A stretch of 44,592 nucleotides of DNA, taken from assembly GCA_012838385.1 (NCBI GenBank), contig DUPL01000054.1, positions 1 through 44,592 of the forward strand, read 5' to 3'. Source of the stretch: Clostridiaceae bacterium. GTDB lineage: Bacteria > Bacillota > Clostridia > UBA1212 > DUPL01. The translations under genes and the position numbers were made by a program. This document shows positions 17,926-26,594 of this stretch, one piece after another; position 1 is the first letter of the stretch, and every line of letters starts with the position of its first letter. A model generated the notes under the pieces. That model was not told the origin of the DNA and searched no databases. It saw only the letters and a list, made by a program, of their open reading frames with translations.

Positions 17926-18873
17926 CTATCTAGGCACCTCTATTTTTCTAATAAACGCATTCAAAACCGTATCAGGATCAAGACCGTCAACTTCCGCCTC
18001 CGGTTTCAATATTACCCTGTGTCTCAATACCGGCAGAGCTATATCCAATACATCCTCAGGAGTTACAAAATCCCTTCCATTCATGGCGGCTGTGGTCTTT
18101 GCACACAAAAGCATGCTGATGGAGCTTCTTGGGGAACCACCCAGGATTATGGCAGGTGATTTTCTGGTTGCATTTGATATTGAAGTTATGTAGTTGATAA
18201 CTCCGTCCTCACAAATAACTCTGCTTATCTCTTCCCTGCACGTCACCAGCTCCTCATAAGTCAGGCATGTTTCAAGACTTTCAACTTCCTTATGGGAACT
18301 CACAAAACCCTCCTTGTATTTCTTAAGAAGGTTGTTCTCATCTTCCTGGGAAAAATACGTAATATTAAGTTTCATAAGGAATCTGTCCAGCTGTGCTTCT
18401 GGCAGCGGATACGTTCCTTCATATTCGATGGGGTTCTGTGTTGCCATTACAAAGAACGGATCTCCCAGTTCCATTGTCTCTCCATCTATTGTTACATGGC
18501 CTTCTTCCATGGCCTCCAGCAAGGCAGACTGGGTTTTGGGAGGTGTCCTGTTTATCTCATCAGCCAAAAGTATATTGGTAAAGATGGGACCTTTTTTTAG
18601 ATAGAATTCAGTCTTTTTCAAGTCAAATACTTTTGTGCCGATAATATCAGTTGGCATTAGGTCAGGAGTAAACTGCACCCTTTTGTACTCGCAATCCACC
18701 GTTTTTGCAAGTGCTTTGGCAGACAGGGTTTTGCCAAGACCGGGCACACCTTCCATAAGCACATGTCCGCCAGTCAAAAAAGCAACCACAAGATGCCTTA
18801 CAAATTCGTCCTGTCCAATAAGAACCTTCGATACCTCATTTATAATCTGTTCTGATTTTTCCTTAACAAACAT
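17926..18873 (-). CDS. MoxR-family AAA+ ATPase
   Basis: 315 residues. Walker A GVPGLGKT (42-49), Walker B ILLADEINR (101-109), sensor FFVMATQNPIEYEGTYPLPEAQLDRF and the MoxR-type RHRVILKPEA near the C-terminus are all visible. MoxR ATPases act as chaperones that assemble or activate protein complexes together with a vWA partner, here DUF58. The gene starts 1 base after the stop of the DUF4350 gene. Confidence 0.93.
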   Translation of the reverse strand: MFVKEKSEQIINEVSKVLIGQDEFVRHLVVAFLTGGHVLMEGVPGLGKTLSAKALAKTVDCEYKRVQFTPDLMPTDIIGTKVFDLKKTEFYLKKGPIFTNILLADEINRTPPKTQSALLEAMEEGHVTIDGETMELGDPFFVMATQNPIEYEGTYPLPEAQLDRFLMKLNITYFSQEDENNLLKKYKEGFVSSHKEVESLETCLTYEELVTCREEISRVICEDGVINYITSISNATRKSPAIILGGSPRSSISMLLCAKTTAAMNGRDFVTPEDVLDIALPVLRHRVILKPEAEVDGLDPDTVLNAFIRKIEVPR

Positions 18874-18874
18874 A

Positions 18875-19915
18875 TTAGAGCTCCCTTCTAATCTTCTCTA
18901 TTTTTTCAATATATTTTTTAATATCTCCTTTTTTCAGCATATTTTTGTTCTCATACAACGAAAACAGCTTGTCAAATCCCAATTCACAAAGTTTTTTGTC
19001 TGAAAGCATTTCATCTCTAATTGTGTCATTGTACTGTCTGTAACCCAGATAATGGGCCACATCCCCAAGCAAAGCCTCCATGTGAACATCAAATACAATC
19101 TGGGGCGAATTCACCCTCTTGTATAAATTACCGAGAGCATGAACATTTTCCGTTTCGTTCCTTTTAATGGTTGAGTAAACAGGTTCAACCTTTCCAAAGC
19201 GCACGCCCTTGTAAATCATCCAAAGGATTGCAGTAATAGCAATCTGCACCATCAAAAGTGTAACACCCATGCCGTATACATCGACGCCTCCTGATGCCGA
19301 CACTCCAACATGGTAATACTCATTAATGGCAACAGTCTTGTACCTGCCTTTTTTTGCAATCTCCCCGATTAGCACAAGGCCGTCCGTTGCATACGAATGT
19401 TCCTTCTTCATGTAACCGTTTAATATTCTATCTCCATGGGGAAACAAGTAGATCCTTCCGCCTTTTCCATCCTCAAACACATACTCTTTGTAGTACATTT
19501 CTTCCGTTGAGTTTATGGACTCTTCCATGTCCTCTACAATATCCTTGTACATATTAAATTCATTTTCCTCAATGAAGAACAGAAAGCTGCTGCCCTTTTT
19601 AACATGTTCCCTTATGGCTTCAATCTCAAAATCATCAATCAAATAATTAAGTGAAGGCAAAAGAGAAACACTGAGGCTTTCATCAGGGGTGAATCTTGCA
19701 TATTTCCTGAAAATTTCCGTCTCATACAGATTCGTTCGCCTGCCGTATTCCTTAACCGAAAGATAAAAAGCCTTCGCACCTCCATCTTTTACCGAATAGG
19801 CGGAATTTGAAAGGTTTTCAAACTGCCGGTCATCATCGGAGATGAGAGAAATTGCCACAAAAAACAAAACAACAAATACAACACCAAGCACAACAAATCT
19901 CAATCGATTATTCAT
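18875..19915 (-). CDS. DUF4350-type membrane protein
   Basis: 346 residues from ATG 19915, which has a GGAAGG site inside the end of the DUF4129 gene; longer in-frame starts lie within that gene. An N-terminal transmembrane helix (about 5-24) leads to an extracytoplasmic alpha/beta domain (FENLSNSAYSVKDGGAKAFY; GSSFLFFIEENEF), which resembles the DUF4350 / GATase-like fold. A second helix follows (VTLLMVQIAITAILWMIY), then a cytosolic tail of about 110 residues. This topology is standard in MoxR-DUF58-DUF4129 clusters. The biochemical role is unknown. Confidence 0.75.
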   Translation of the reverse strand: MNNRLRFVVLGVVFVVLFFVAISLISDDDRQFENLSNSAYSVKDGGAKAFYLSVKEYGRRTNLYETEIFRKYARFTPDESLSVSLLPSLNYLIDDFEIEAIREHVKKGSSFLFFIEENEFNMYKDIVEDMEESINSTEEMYYKEYVFEDGKGGRIYLFPHGDRILNGYMKKEHSYATDGLVLIGEIAKKGRYKTVAINEYYHVGVSASGGVDVYGMGVTLLMVQIAITAILWMIYKGVRFGKVEPVYSTIKRNETENVHALGNLYKRVNSPQIVFDVHMEALLGDVAHYLGYRQYNDTIRDEMLSDKKLCELGFDKLFSLYENKNMLKKGDIKKYIEKIEKIRREL

Positions 19916-19920
19916 CGTTC

Positions 19921-20607
19921 TCACCTTCCTCCAACCCCCCCCGAAAGGTCGTAGTACAAACGCTCCCATTCCAAAAGCTCTTTCATGCCTATATCCCTTT
20001 TTCCATACCAAATGTAGTAAAAGGCTTCGAAGAAAGGCTCGCTAGCCTTTGCGATTTCGGAGTCATTTGCGGAAAGTTCCCTGAAATACTGCCTGTTTGT
20101 TTTAAACTTCTGAATCCGTATAAGTTCCCGCTCGTTGAAATTGATAAGCAAAGCCAGGAAGAAATATCTGAAAGACAATCTGAACTCTTTTATTCTCTTG
20201 AATTCCAATGCTAGTCTCAACGGTTCACTGGGAGTTTTCGTAAACTCCTCAAGCTCGTCTGAAATATCTTCCTTCTTGAACCGGAATCTTTTACTTTTGA
20301 TGATTTTCAAAACAAGCTTGACAAGAAAGAAAACCAAAGCCCCGACAATCAGAATTGCCAAAACATTAATAATCACCCTTGCAACAGGACCCAGTTTGAG
20401 GAATTTGCTGCCAAGTGAACCCAGATTAACTCTGCTCAGAATCTCAAAAATCAAATCTGAAATAAAGTCCATTATCTTTTGCAGTATTTCACCAATAGTC
20501 CTAAGGATTTTTTGTAAAAACTTAAACTCTCCAACTTTTTCAGGTTGGAATTCCGGTTGGGACAATACCTCCTCAATAACACGCTGGGCAAGTTCACGAT
20601 CGTTCAT
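19921..20607 (-). CDS. DUF4129-containing membrane protein
   Basis: 228 residues. It has an amphipathic N-terminal region, one strong transmembrane helix (about 76-98: VIINVLAILIVGALVFFLVKLVL) and a C-terminal cytosolic DUF4129 domain with TNRQYFREL and the FYYIWYGKRDI motif. The start overlaps the preceding membrane gene by 4 bases. Proteins of this family occur in the same clusters as transglutaminase-like and DUF58 proteins; no activity is known. No transglutaminase partner is encoded here. Confidence 0.8.
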   Translation of the reverse strand: MNDRELAQRVIEEVLSQPEFQPEKVGEFKFLQKILRTIGEILQKIMDFISDLIFEILSRVNLGSLGSKFLKLGPVARVIINVLAILIVGALVFFLVKLVLKIIKSKRFRFKKEDISDELEEFTKTPSEPLRLALEFKRIKEFRLSFRYFFLALLINFNERELIRIQKFKTNRQYFRELSANDSEIAKASEPFFEAFYYIWYGKRDIGMKELLEWERLYYDLSGGVGGR

Positions 20608-21542
20608 CCTGCCACCTCTCTATCCTTGCCGAACGTGATTCTATCACTTTCGCCTGCAACCAAATCACCCAGTTTATTCATAAATTCTATCATTCCCGTT
20701 TCGTGCTTCAGGTAAATATACAACTGTGTGGTATGGATGTAAAGTATTGGATGCAAAACACTCGATATAGACATAATCAGTGCAGCCAGAATCCGGTTCA
20801 CCAAAGGATCGTTGAAGATCAGGAAATTATTCAGTGAACGTATGACAAAAGGCAGGGCAGCGCAGAAAATGACACCAAAGCATATGGGCCAAAAAACTTT
20901 CTTTACCCTTCCCTTTGTCATATTCCACGAAAGACTTAATGCCTTGAAGCAGTCAATTCTTTCAATACTTATTGCATGAGGAATGAAATACAGTCTAATC
21001 ATAAAATAAACGACAGCGACAATTAATGCAAGGGCAACCTGCGCTCCAATTATTACTTTTATTACTCCAAAATCCATAAAGCTGGACAAAAAGGTTAACG
21101 CCACTACAAAAGACACAATATTGTATATAAAACCTGTGACAAACGAAACAATAAACAGATAAAGAATATACCAAAGGAGGCGTTTGAAACCGTAGGATAT
21201 TGCCTGTTTTGCAGTGTAGTCAACTCCGTTTACAAGCTTTTCATATGTATGCTTGATAGTACCCAGAGAAACTGCATGCAGTATGGTGGCATTGTAAAAA
21301 CTGTATAGAATTATGCCCAGATAAAGAAGCATGATTTTTATTAAACCCATCTCAAAGTCCTCCGTCAGCATCATATAGGTCATGTTGTCCACAAAGTTTC
21401 CTATGTCAAGAAGGAAAAAAATCAAAAAAGTGACAGGTATATGGAAGAACAAAGTCATGCCCAAAAAAGTCTTAAGATTCTGTCTATAATACTCAACGGC
21501 ATAGTCCAAATAATCGCCGCTTTTCAACCTGGTTTTATACAT
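20604..21542 (-). CDS. Polytopic membrane protein, unassigned
   Basis: 312 residues with about six hydrophobic segments (for example MTLFFHIPVTFLIFFLLDI, IMLLYLGIILYSFYNA, ILYLFIVSFVTGFIYNIVSF, VALALIVAVVYFMI and FWPICFGVIFCAALPFVI). The pattern resembles large 'glycerophosphoryl diester phosphodiesterase membrane domain' or DUF975-like proteins, but I do not recognise it securely. It lies between trmL and DUF4129 and overlaps the latter by 4 bases, so it is probably a component of the same membrane system. Confidence 0.75.
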   Translation of the reverse strand: MYKTRLKSGDYLDYAVEYYRQNLKTFLGMTLFFHIPVTFLIFFLLDIGNFVDNMTYMMLTEDFEMGLIKIMLLYLGIILYSFYNATILHAVSLGTIKHTYEKLVNGVDYTAKQAISYGFKRLLWYILYLFIVSFVTGFIYNIVSFVVALTFLSSFMDFGVIKVIIGAQVALALIVAVVYFMIRLYFIPHAISIERIDCFKALSLSWNMTKGRVKKVFWPICFGVIFCAALPFVIRSLNNFLIFNDPLVNRILAALIMSISSVLHPILYIHTTQLYIYLKHETGMIEFMNKLGDLVAGESDRITFGKDREVAG

Positions 21543-21560
21543 AATAAAATCTCCTTTATT

Positions 21561-22055
21561 CTAATCTCCCCTACCTGTCAACTCACCCTGCATCAGCATT
21601 CCTGGAAATCCCAGCTGCGATACAGCTTCATACAACACAATAGCAACAGAGTTGGAAAGATTGAGCGACCTGTAATCCTTCAACATGGGGATTCTTATAC
21701 ACCATTCATAGTTAGCCTGTAAAATTGATTCGGGAAGCCCTTTGGTTTCCTTCCCAAACACAAGATAATCTCCGTCCTTGTACTCAACTTCCTTGTATGT
21801 TCTTTTTGCCTTTGTAGTGCAAAAATAAAAAGTTCCACCGTTTGACTTCCCAACTACCTCTTCAAAGGAATCATACAACCTTATATCCATATCGTCCCAA
21901 TAATCAAGACCCGCTCTTTTCAAATGTTTGTCGGATATCGAGAACCCCAAAGGACCCACCAAATGCAAAGTCGCCCCTGTACATGCACAGGTTCTGACAA
22001 TATTTCCAGTATTCTGAGGTATTTCAGGTTCAACCAACACAATATTAAATGCCAT
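21561..22055 (-). CDS. trmL: tRNA (cytidine(34)-2'-O)-methyltransferase
   Basis: 164 residues from ATG 22055, preceded by GAAGGG. SPOUT family: the N-terminal NIVLVEPEIPQNTGNIVRTC, the middle FGKETKGLPESI and the C-terminal knot motif IPMLKDYRSLNLSNSVAIVLYEA match TrmL (YibK/CspR), which methylates the wobble nucleotide of tRNA-Leu isoacceptors using S-adenosylmethionine. Length is typical. It is the first gene behind its own promoter; the membrane-protein operon follows after 18 bases. Confidence 0.92.
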   Translation of the reverse strand: MAFNIVLVEPEIPQNTGNIVRTCACTGATLHLVGPLGFSISDKHLKRAGLDYWDDMDIRLYDSFEEVVGKSNGGTFYFCTTKAKRTYKEVEYKDGDYLVFGKETKGLPESILQANYEWCIRIPMLKDYRSLNLSNSVAIVLYEAVSQLGFPGMLMQGELTGRGD

Positions 22056-22088
22056 GCAAACCCTTCTTTTCAAATATAATACTTTAAA

Positions 22089-22117
22089 ATTATACTACAT
22101 GGAAATATTATTCACAA
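22089..22117 (-). promoter_or_regulatory. Promoter of trmL and the downstream membrane operon
   Basis: TTGTGA (22112-22117) and TATAAT (22089-22094) on the minus strand, 17 bases apart, immediately behind the bactofilin terminator. Confidence 0.7.
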
Positions 22118-22120
22118 GTA

Positions 22121-22162
22121 TAAAAACAGAATCGGCAGACGCTTTACGCATCTGCCGATTCT
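22121..22162 (-). terminator. Rho-independent terminator of the bactofilin gene
   Basis: A 12-base-pair perfect stem AGAATCGGCAGA/TCTGCCGATTCT (22128-22139 with 22151-22162), extended inside by a few further pairs, followed on the minus strand by GTTTTTATA. It lies about 40 bases behind the stop codon. Confidence 0.85.
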
Positions 22163-22200
22163 ACTTGGACAATATATCAATATTCTTCGAACTTACACTG

Positions 22201-22833
22201 TCATATCGCATCTTCTGCGAGCACTCCGCCTATATGGGTATTATCCTTCACAACCTTGATCGTTCCGTCAACTATTGCGCCTTCCTGAATTGAGAGGTTT
22301 TGTGATTCAATATTTCCATATATTACAGCACAATCCCCCAAGGTTGCAGTGTTGTGAACCAAGGCGTTTCCTCCCACTTGTCCATTCAGTTCTAGTGATT
22401 GGCAAACAATATCACCTTTCAATACTGAACTGTCAGATATTTTTACCATTGTTTCACTCTTTATATTTCCAACAACATTTCCATTTAGAATCTCAACAGA
22501 TTTTCCGGTAATATCTCCTTCAACTTCACCCAATATAATTACATTGTTATCGCTTGTAATATTTCCTTTCACAGTCCCATAAACCTTAATGTTACTGTTA
22601 CTGGAAATTGAACCATTTAAAATTGTCTCCTTGGATATAACGGTATCTGTATTGTTTCCATTATTCTCTCCTCTCATTTTTCGTTCCCTTTTTTCCTTCT
22701 CCTTAAACTTTTTTTCTTCAACTTCGTTTACCCGTTCGACTTCTTCTGTAATTGTTTCAGTTCTAAAGATGTCGTAACCTGCAATTAACGCCAATCCTTG
22801 CTCCAATAAATTCTTCGACTTAGCATGTCTCAT
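22201..22833 (-). CDS. Bactofilin (polymer-forming cytoskeletal protein)
   Basis: 210 residues. A basic, charged N-terminal segment of about 65 residues (KKFKEKEKRERKMRG) leads into the right-handed beta-helix of the bactofilin family, with repeats such as NGSISSNSNIKVYGTVKGNI, GEVEGDITGKSVEI and GNVVGNIKSETMVKI. Bactofilins polymerise without nucleotide and organise envelope or motility functions. The long charged N-terminus may be the membrane or partner binding part (inference). It is monocistronic: own ribosome site (AAGGAGAG) and a strong terminator behind it. Confidence 0.9.
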   Translation of the reverse strand: MRHAKSKNLLEQGLALIAGYDIFRTETITEEVERVNEVEEKKFKEKEKRERKMRGENNGNNTDTVISKETILNGSISSNSNIKVYGTVKGNITSDNNVIILGEVEGDITGKSVEILNGNVVGNIKSETMVKISDSSVLKGDIVCQSLELNGQVGGNALVHNTATLGDCAVIYGNIESQNLSIQEGAIVDGTIKVVKDNTHIGGVLAEDAI

Positions 22834-22906
22834 AGCTCATTCTCTCCTTATTCTCTTTAGACTCTTCGCTTATATTGTAATACTTATTTTGTTCTTAATG
22901 GGGGCA

Positions 22907-22912
22907 ATTATA
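22907..22912 (-). promoter_or_regulatory. Possible -10 box of the bactofilin gene
   Basis: TATAAT 73 bases upstream of the start; no good -35 at 16-18 bases. Three TTGCCC copies surround it (minus-strand copies at 22933-22938, 22922-22927 and 22902-22907). Confidence 0.35.
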
Positions 22913-22941
22913 GTGCAAAAAGGGCAACGTAAGGGCAATCT

Positions 22942-25257
22942 TTACGCCAATCCACACTTTCTGGCATAAATTATAGCTTCATTTTTGTTTTTCAAGTTTA
23001 AAATTTTTAATATTTCAGCCATTAGATACTTTACCGTCCTTTCACTAACATAAAGTTCTGATGCCACCTCTTTGTAAGTTTTGCCCTCCGCTACAAGAGT
23101 AAGAACTGCTATTTGTCTCTGAGACAACATCGATACAGGATCAAATTGCGACTCAAGTTCCTCTGCCACTTGTAATGCAGTCTCCTGTGATAAAACCGAA
23201 CCATTGGCAATAATGCTGCTGAGCTCCTGAATGAACTCGTTTGGATTCAGACTCTTTAAAAGATATCCTGAAGCACCATTCTTGATTGCATTAAAAAGAT
23301 TCTTTTCATCATCCGACATACTTAAGATAACAATAATCACATGGGGCTTTTCACTTTTAATGAGCTTTGTTGCCGTAAGTCCGTTGCACTTTGGCATTTG
23401 AAGGTCCATAATCACCACATCCGGCTCCACCAAACGTACCTTTTTCAATGCATCAATGCCGTCTCTTGCTGTTGCAACAACTTTATATCCATGTTCTGCA
23501 AGCAAGCTTTTTAACCCTTCCATAAACAAAACATGGTCATCTGCAATCAAGACCCTAAGCTTTTCTCCGTTATCCACTTCCATTCCTGCCACATTGACAG
23601 GAATGGATATGCTGACAACGGTACCCTTGCCAACGCTGCTTTGAATACCGAAGGATGCACCTATGTGTCTTGCCCTCTCATTCATGACATCAATACCGAA
23701 AGAATCCAAACTGATACAATCTGGATCAAAACCTACTCCGTTGTCCTCGATGCTGACTATCAGTTCCTTGGATTTTTTCCTGAAGGTAATCTTTGCATAA
23801 TCTGTTTTTGCATGTTTCCTAACATTAGTCAGTGCCTCTTGTATGATTCTGAACAGCTGCACCGAGGTGGCAATGTTGATGTCTTCATCAACAACCATGT
23901 CTGGGTTTTCCACATCCACCCTTATATCAAAACTATTATTGTAATGGGCTAAAAATTGATTCAAGGCATAAAAAAATCCTTCTCTGAACAAAGCGGAGCT
24001 TTTCATCTCATGAATAAACTCCCTAACTTCCTGGTTCGCTTCCCTGACAACGGATATCAGACTCTCAATGGTTTTGCCCGCAACCGTCAGATCACCAGTT
24101 TCAACCTTGTCTTTTATCATCAAAAGCTGCAAATTGGCATAACTTAATATTTGACCCAATGAATCATGCAGTTCCCTGCTCAGTCTCTCCCTTTCCTCAA
24201 GCACAGCCAAAGCCTGCTTTTTTTGCTTGAGCTCTGCCTCCGCCGCCTTCGTTTCTGTAATATTATGAATAACAACGGTATACCCCATATCCTTCTTGTC
24301 ATTGCTGAGCGGTGACAAAAACGCCTCGTAGTATTCGTCTCCATACATAAACTCACAATAATTTGAATCCTTATTCAAACACATGTTGTGAAGCTCAGGC
24401 ACTCTTGCAAACACCTCTTTTACCTTTTTCCCAGCAACATCCTTTATTCTAATATCAAACAGATTTTCTGCTGCATCGTTCAAATCCATTATCCTGTTCA
24501 AATTGTCAATTATAACAACACCGCTGTTCAAATTGTCAATTACTTTCTGCATATTGACAGGAATAGTTTCCTGTTCCTTGTTAAAGAAGACAAGACTGTA
24601 TGTAAGAAAAACAAGACTTATGGATACCGGAGTCATGTCATAGTAATTGAACAAAGCAAAATTAGTAATGATACAATAAACCATAAAAACAGTCAGAGCT
24701 GTCAGAGATACCATAATGGCAATTCCCTTAAATCTGTATAATAACTTCCTGTGTAAAACAGCTTTTAGTAAAAGTATTGCCGATGCCACAACAAGAGATA
24801 CACCATAAGCAGTGATAATCCAATACCACAAACCGGCTTCGAATCCTAAAGAAGGATACTTGCCGGATGTATTGAGCCACATGTTTTCATATATGTACTT
24901 TGACCCCATTATATTCAGCAGGTCGGTAACCAAATTTGGGATGAACAGAAGATATAAACGCCAGTCTTTGGTAGTTTTTACCCTGCCAGTTAACTCCAGT
25001 GCCCAAATAAACAAAATGGTAGCTGATTTAACTCCCACAAAGTCATTTGCTACAAGGTACCAGAACTTTGCCCAGAAAAAGCTTTTGGTTGACACTTGAA
25101 ATGCAAATCCCGCACACCAGATAGTTACCGCAATCTGTGCCAGCAACCACATAACGTTCAACTTGCCCGGCCTGTATATAGAATGTACAATTGTGAGTAT
25201 TGCTATCAATGCTCCGACTATGTAGATCCATACGTTGGGATTGTAAATAAACTGCAT
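22942..25257 (-). CDS. Fused membrane histidine kinase and NarL-type response regulator
   Basis: 771 residues in one frame. Residues 1-225 hold seven or so hydrophobic segments of the 7TM histidine-kinase sensor type. A PAS-like domain (235-335) follows, then a HisKA_3 dimerisation domain with ERERLSRELHDSLGQ (phospho-acceptor H364) and an HATPase with NVRKHAKTD and DNGVGFDP. From M559 comes a complete 213-residue NarL/FixJ regulator: a receiver with IADDH and the acceptor Asp in VIMDLQMP, and a LuxR-type HTH (LSQRQIAVLTLVAEGKTYKEVASELYVSERTVKYL). Kinase and regulator are normally separate genes. The fusion makes a membrane-bound transcription factor unless it is cleaved. Start follows AAGGTGA. 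No target operon is certain. Confidence 0.92.
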   Translation of the reverse strand: MQFIYNPNVWIYIVGALIAILTIVHSIYRPGKLNVMWLLAQIAVTIWCAGFAFQVSTKSFFWAKFWYLVANDFVGVKSATILFIWALELTGRVKTTKDWRLYLLFIPNLVTDLLNIMGSKYIYENMWLNTSGKYPSLGFEAGLWYWIITAYGVSLVVASAILLLKAVLHRKLLYRFKGIAIMVSLTALTVFMVYCIITNFALFNYYDMTPVSISLVFLTYSLVFFNKEQETIPVNMQKVIDNLNSGVVIIDNLNRIMDLNDAAENLFDIRIKDVAGKKVKEVFARVPELHNMCLNKDSNYCEFMYGDEYYEAFLSPLSNDKKDMGYTVVIHNITETKAAEAELKQKKQALAVLEERERLSRELHDSLGQILSYANLQLLMIKDKVETGDLTVAGKTIESLISVVREANQEVREFIHEMKSSALFREGFFYALNQFLAHYNNSFDIRVDVENPDMVVDEDINIATSVQLFRIIQEALTNVRKHAKTDYAKITFRKKSKELIVSIEDNGVGFDPDCISLDSFGIDVMNERARHIGASFGIQSSVGKGTVVSISIPVNVAGMEVDNGEKLRVLIADDHVLFMEGLKSLLAEHGYKVVATARDGIDALKKVRLVEPDVVIMDLQMPKCNGLTATKLIKSEKPHVIIVILSMSDDEKNLFNAIKNGASGYLLKSLNPNEFIQELSSIIANGSVLSQETALQVAEELESQFDPVSMLSQRQIAVLTLVAEGKTYKEVASELYVSERTVKYLMAEILKILNLKNKNEAIIYARKCGLA

Positions 25258-25324
25258 ATGTCACCTTACCTTCTCTAATCATTCAATGAATTTATCATAT
25301 CCTTTAAAACCAGTATAAAAACCT

Positions 25325-25360
25325 AAAAACACCTTAACGAATACTGTTTAAGGTGTTTTT
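25325..25360 (-). terminator. Terminator behind the ferritin and Gfo/Idh genes
   Basis: A perfect 13-base stem AAAAACACCTTAA/TTAAGGTGTTTTT with a 10-base loop, starting 7 bases behind the stop at 25368. The minus-strand transcript ends in GGUGUUUUU. The flanking A-run would make it work on the plus strand as well. Confidence 0.85.
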
Positions 25361-25367
25361 TACAAAT

Positions 25368-26570
25368 TTAACCGGGCTCGCCCTTAATCCATTTCTGCCT
25401 AACCATTTCAAATACAGAGTTCGGTATATCTTCATTACTTACTAAGTATCGGATATCGTCATTTCTGTACTTATCTCTTTCTTCCTTCAGCCTCAGGTTC
25501 GGTACCACCTGTGGAGCATTTCCGTTTAATATTGACCTATAAGCCAGGATTCCAGGCATACACATGTCTACAGCTTGATACACGTCAATTGAGTTTTTCC
25601 TTGCATCATCATCACCCAATATCTGTCTGACAAAATAGTGAGTGGTGAAGAAATCGCCACCACCATGGCCTGCACCTTCTGCATCCTTGATTGTGAACTC
25701 AGGCACATACCTGACATGTTCTCCTACACAGTTCCTGTCGCCTTCAAGATACACATGCAAGTTACCAAATTCCCATCTGTCCGTCTCCATGCTTCCCTTG
25801 GAACCATACATCTGGTAGTTGATGCTTCCAGGCTCTCTTTTCAATCCGCCATGGATGCTTTTAACCATTGCACCGTTTTCAAGCATTACAATTTCCATGC
25901 CCGCAGTGCCTGCCTTTGTTCCCAGTTCCCTCATAAACGGCATGTTTCTCGTCTCAAAACCCACAACAGAAACCGGTCTCAAGCCAGAGGCAAACAAAAT
26001 GGGACCCAAAGAGTGTGTGCAGTAGAAAGTCGAATACATCGTATTTCTCCAGTGTTCCCTCTCACCATAGGTGATCTGGGGCCATATCGAGGAACAGTCG
26101 TGTATATACTCGCCTTCTGCATGCATGAGTTCTCCAATATCGCCTCTTTGATACCTCTGCCTCATTTCAAAGGTTGTGTTAAAGTAGCAGTAGTTTTCTG
26201 CGTATTGATATACTTTCCCCGACCTTTCAACTGCCTCGACAAGCTCCACTGCTTCTTTCAACGTGGCACAGGTGAGAACCTCGCTCATAACATGTCTTCC
26301 CGACTCAAGACAACGTATTGCATAAGGAGCATGTTCATTTGCGTAATTTGCCAGAACAACGGCATCCATGTCGCATTGTATAAAGTCATCAAAATCAGCA
26401 AAAAGCTCCACCTTGACGCCGTGTTCTGAAGCAAGGCTTCTGCACTGTTCAAGCAGCGGCTCATATTTATCACACACCGCAACCAGACTTGCATCCGGAT
26501 GATCAATGGCCTGACGAATCATTGTCATGCCCCTATACCCGCCAAAGACTCCAATTTTTACTTTAGACAT
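25368..26570 (-). CDS. Gfo/Idh/MocA-family oxidoreductase
   Basis: 400 residues. The NAD-binding Rossmann segment begins KIGVFGGYRGMTMI; VVLANYANEHAPYAIRCLESGRHVMSEV corresponds to the dinucleotide/substrate cleft, but the usual EKP is SEV here. AENYCYFNTTFEMRQ and the G-x-x-x-RG loop recall GH109-type members, which use NAD to hydrolyse glycosides by transient oxidation; this is only a resemblance. A ribosome site GGTGGAG precedes the ATG. It follows ferritin by 24 bases and ends at a strong terminator. It differs clearly from the Gfo/Idh protein at 42766. It may act on sugars released by the adjacent operon (inference). Confidence 0.88.
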   Translation of the reverse strand: MSKVKIGVFGGYRGMTMIRQAIDHPDASLVAVCDKYEPLLEQCRSLASEHGVKVELFADFDDFIQCDMDAVVLANYANEHAPYAIRCLESGRHVMSEVLTCATLKEAVELVEAVERSGKVYQYAENYCYFNTTFEMRQRYQRGDIGELMHAEGEYIHDCSSIWPQITYGEREHWRNTMYSTFYCTHSLGPILFASGLRPVSVVGFETRNMPFMRELGTKAGTAGMEIVMLENGAMVKSIHGGLKREPGSINYQMYGSKGSMETDRWEFGNLHVYLEGDRNCVGEHVRYVPEFTIKDAEGAGHGGGDFFTTHYFVRQILGDDDARKNSIDVYQAVDMCMPGILAYRSILNGNAPQVVPNLRLKEERDKYRNDDIRYLVSNEDIPNSVFEMVRQKWIKGEPG

Positions 26571-26594
26571 AAATCTCCACCTTTATGTTTTTTA

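Noticed and set aside
17438-18193. Plus-strand open frame of 251 codons
   Set aside because: Antisense to DUF58 and MoxR; low-complexity Ser/Thr-rich translation as expected for a shadow frame.
22128-22162. Terminator acting on the plus strand
   Set aside because: The stem is perfect, but only the minus strand has a T-run behind it, and no plus-strand gene ends there.
23500-23590. Independent start of the response regulator at ATG 23583
   Set aside because: AGGA directly abuts the ATG with no spacing, and the frame runs through from the kinase without a stop, so I keep one fused gene.
25638-26429. Long open frame of 263 codons on the plus strand
   Set aside because: It lies entirely antisense to the Gfo/Idh gene, has no ribosome site and its translation resembles no protein family.
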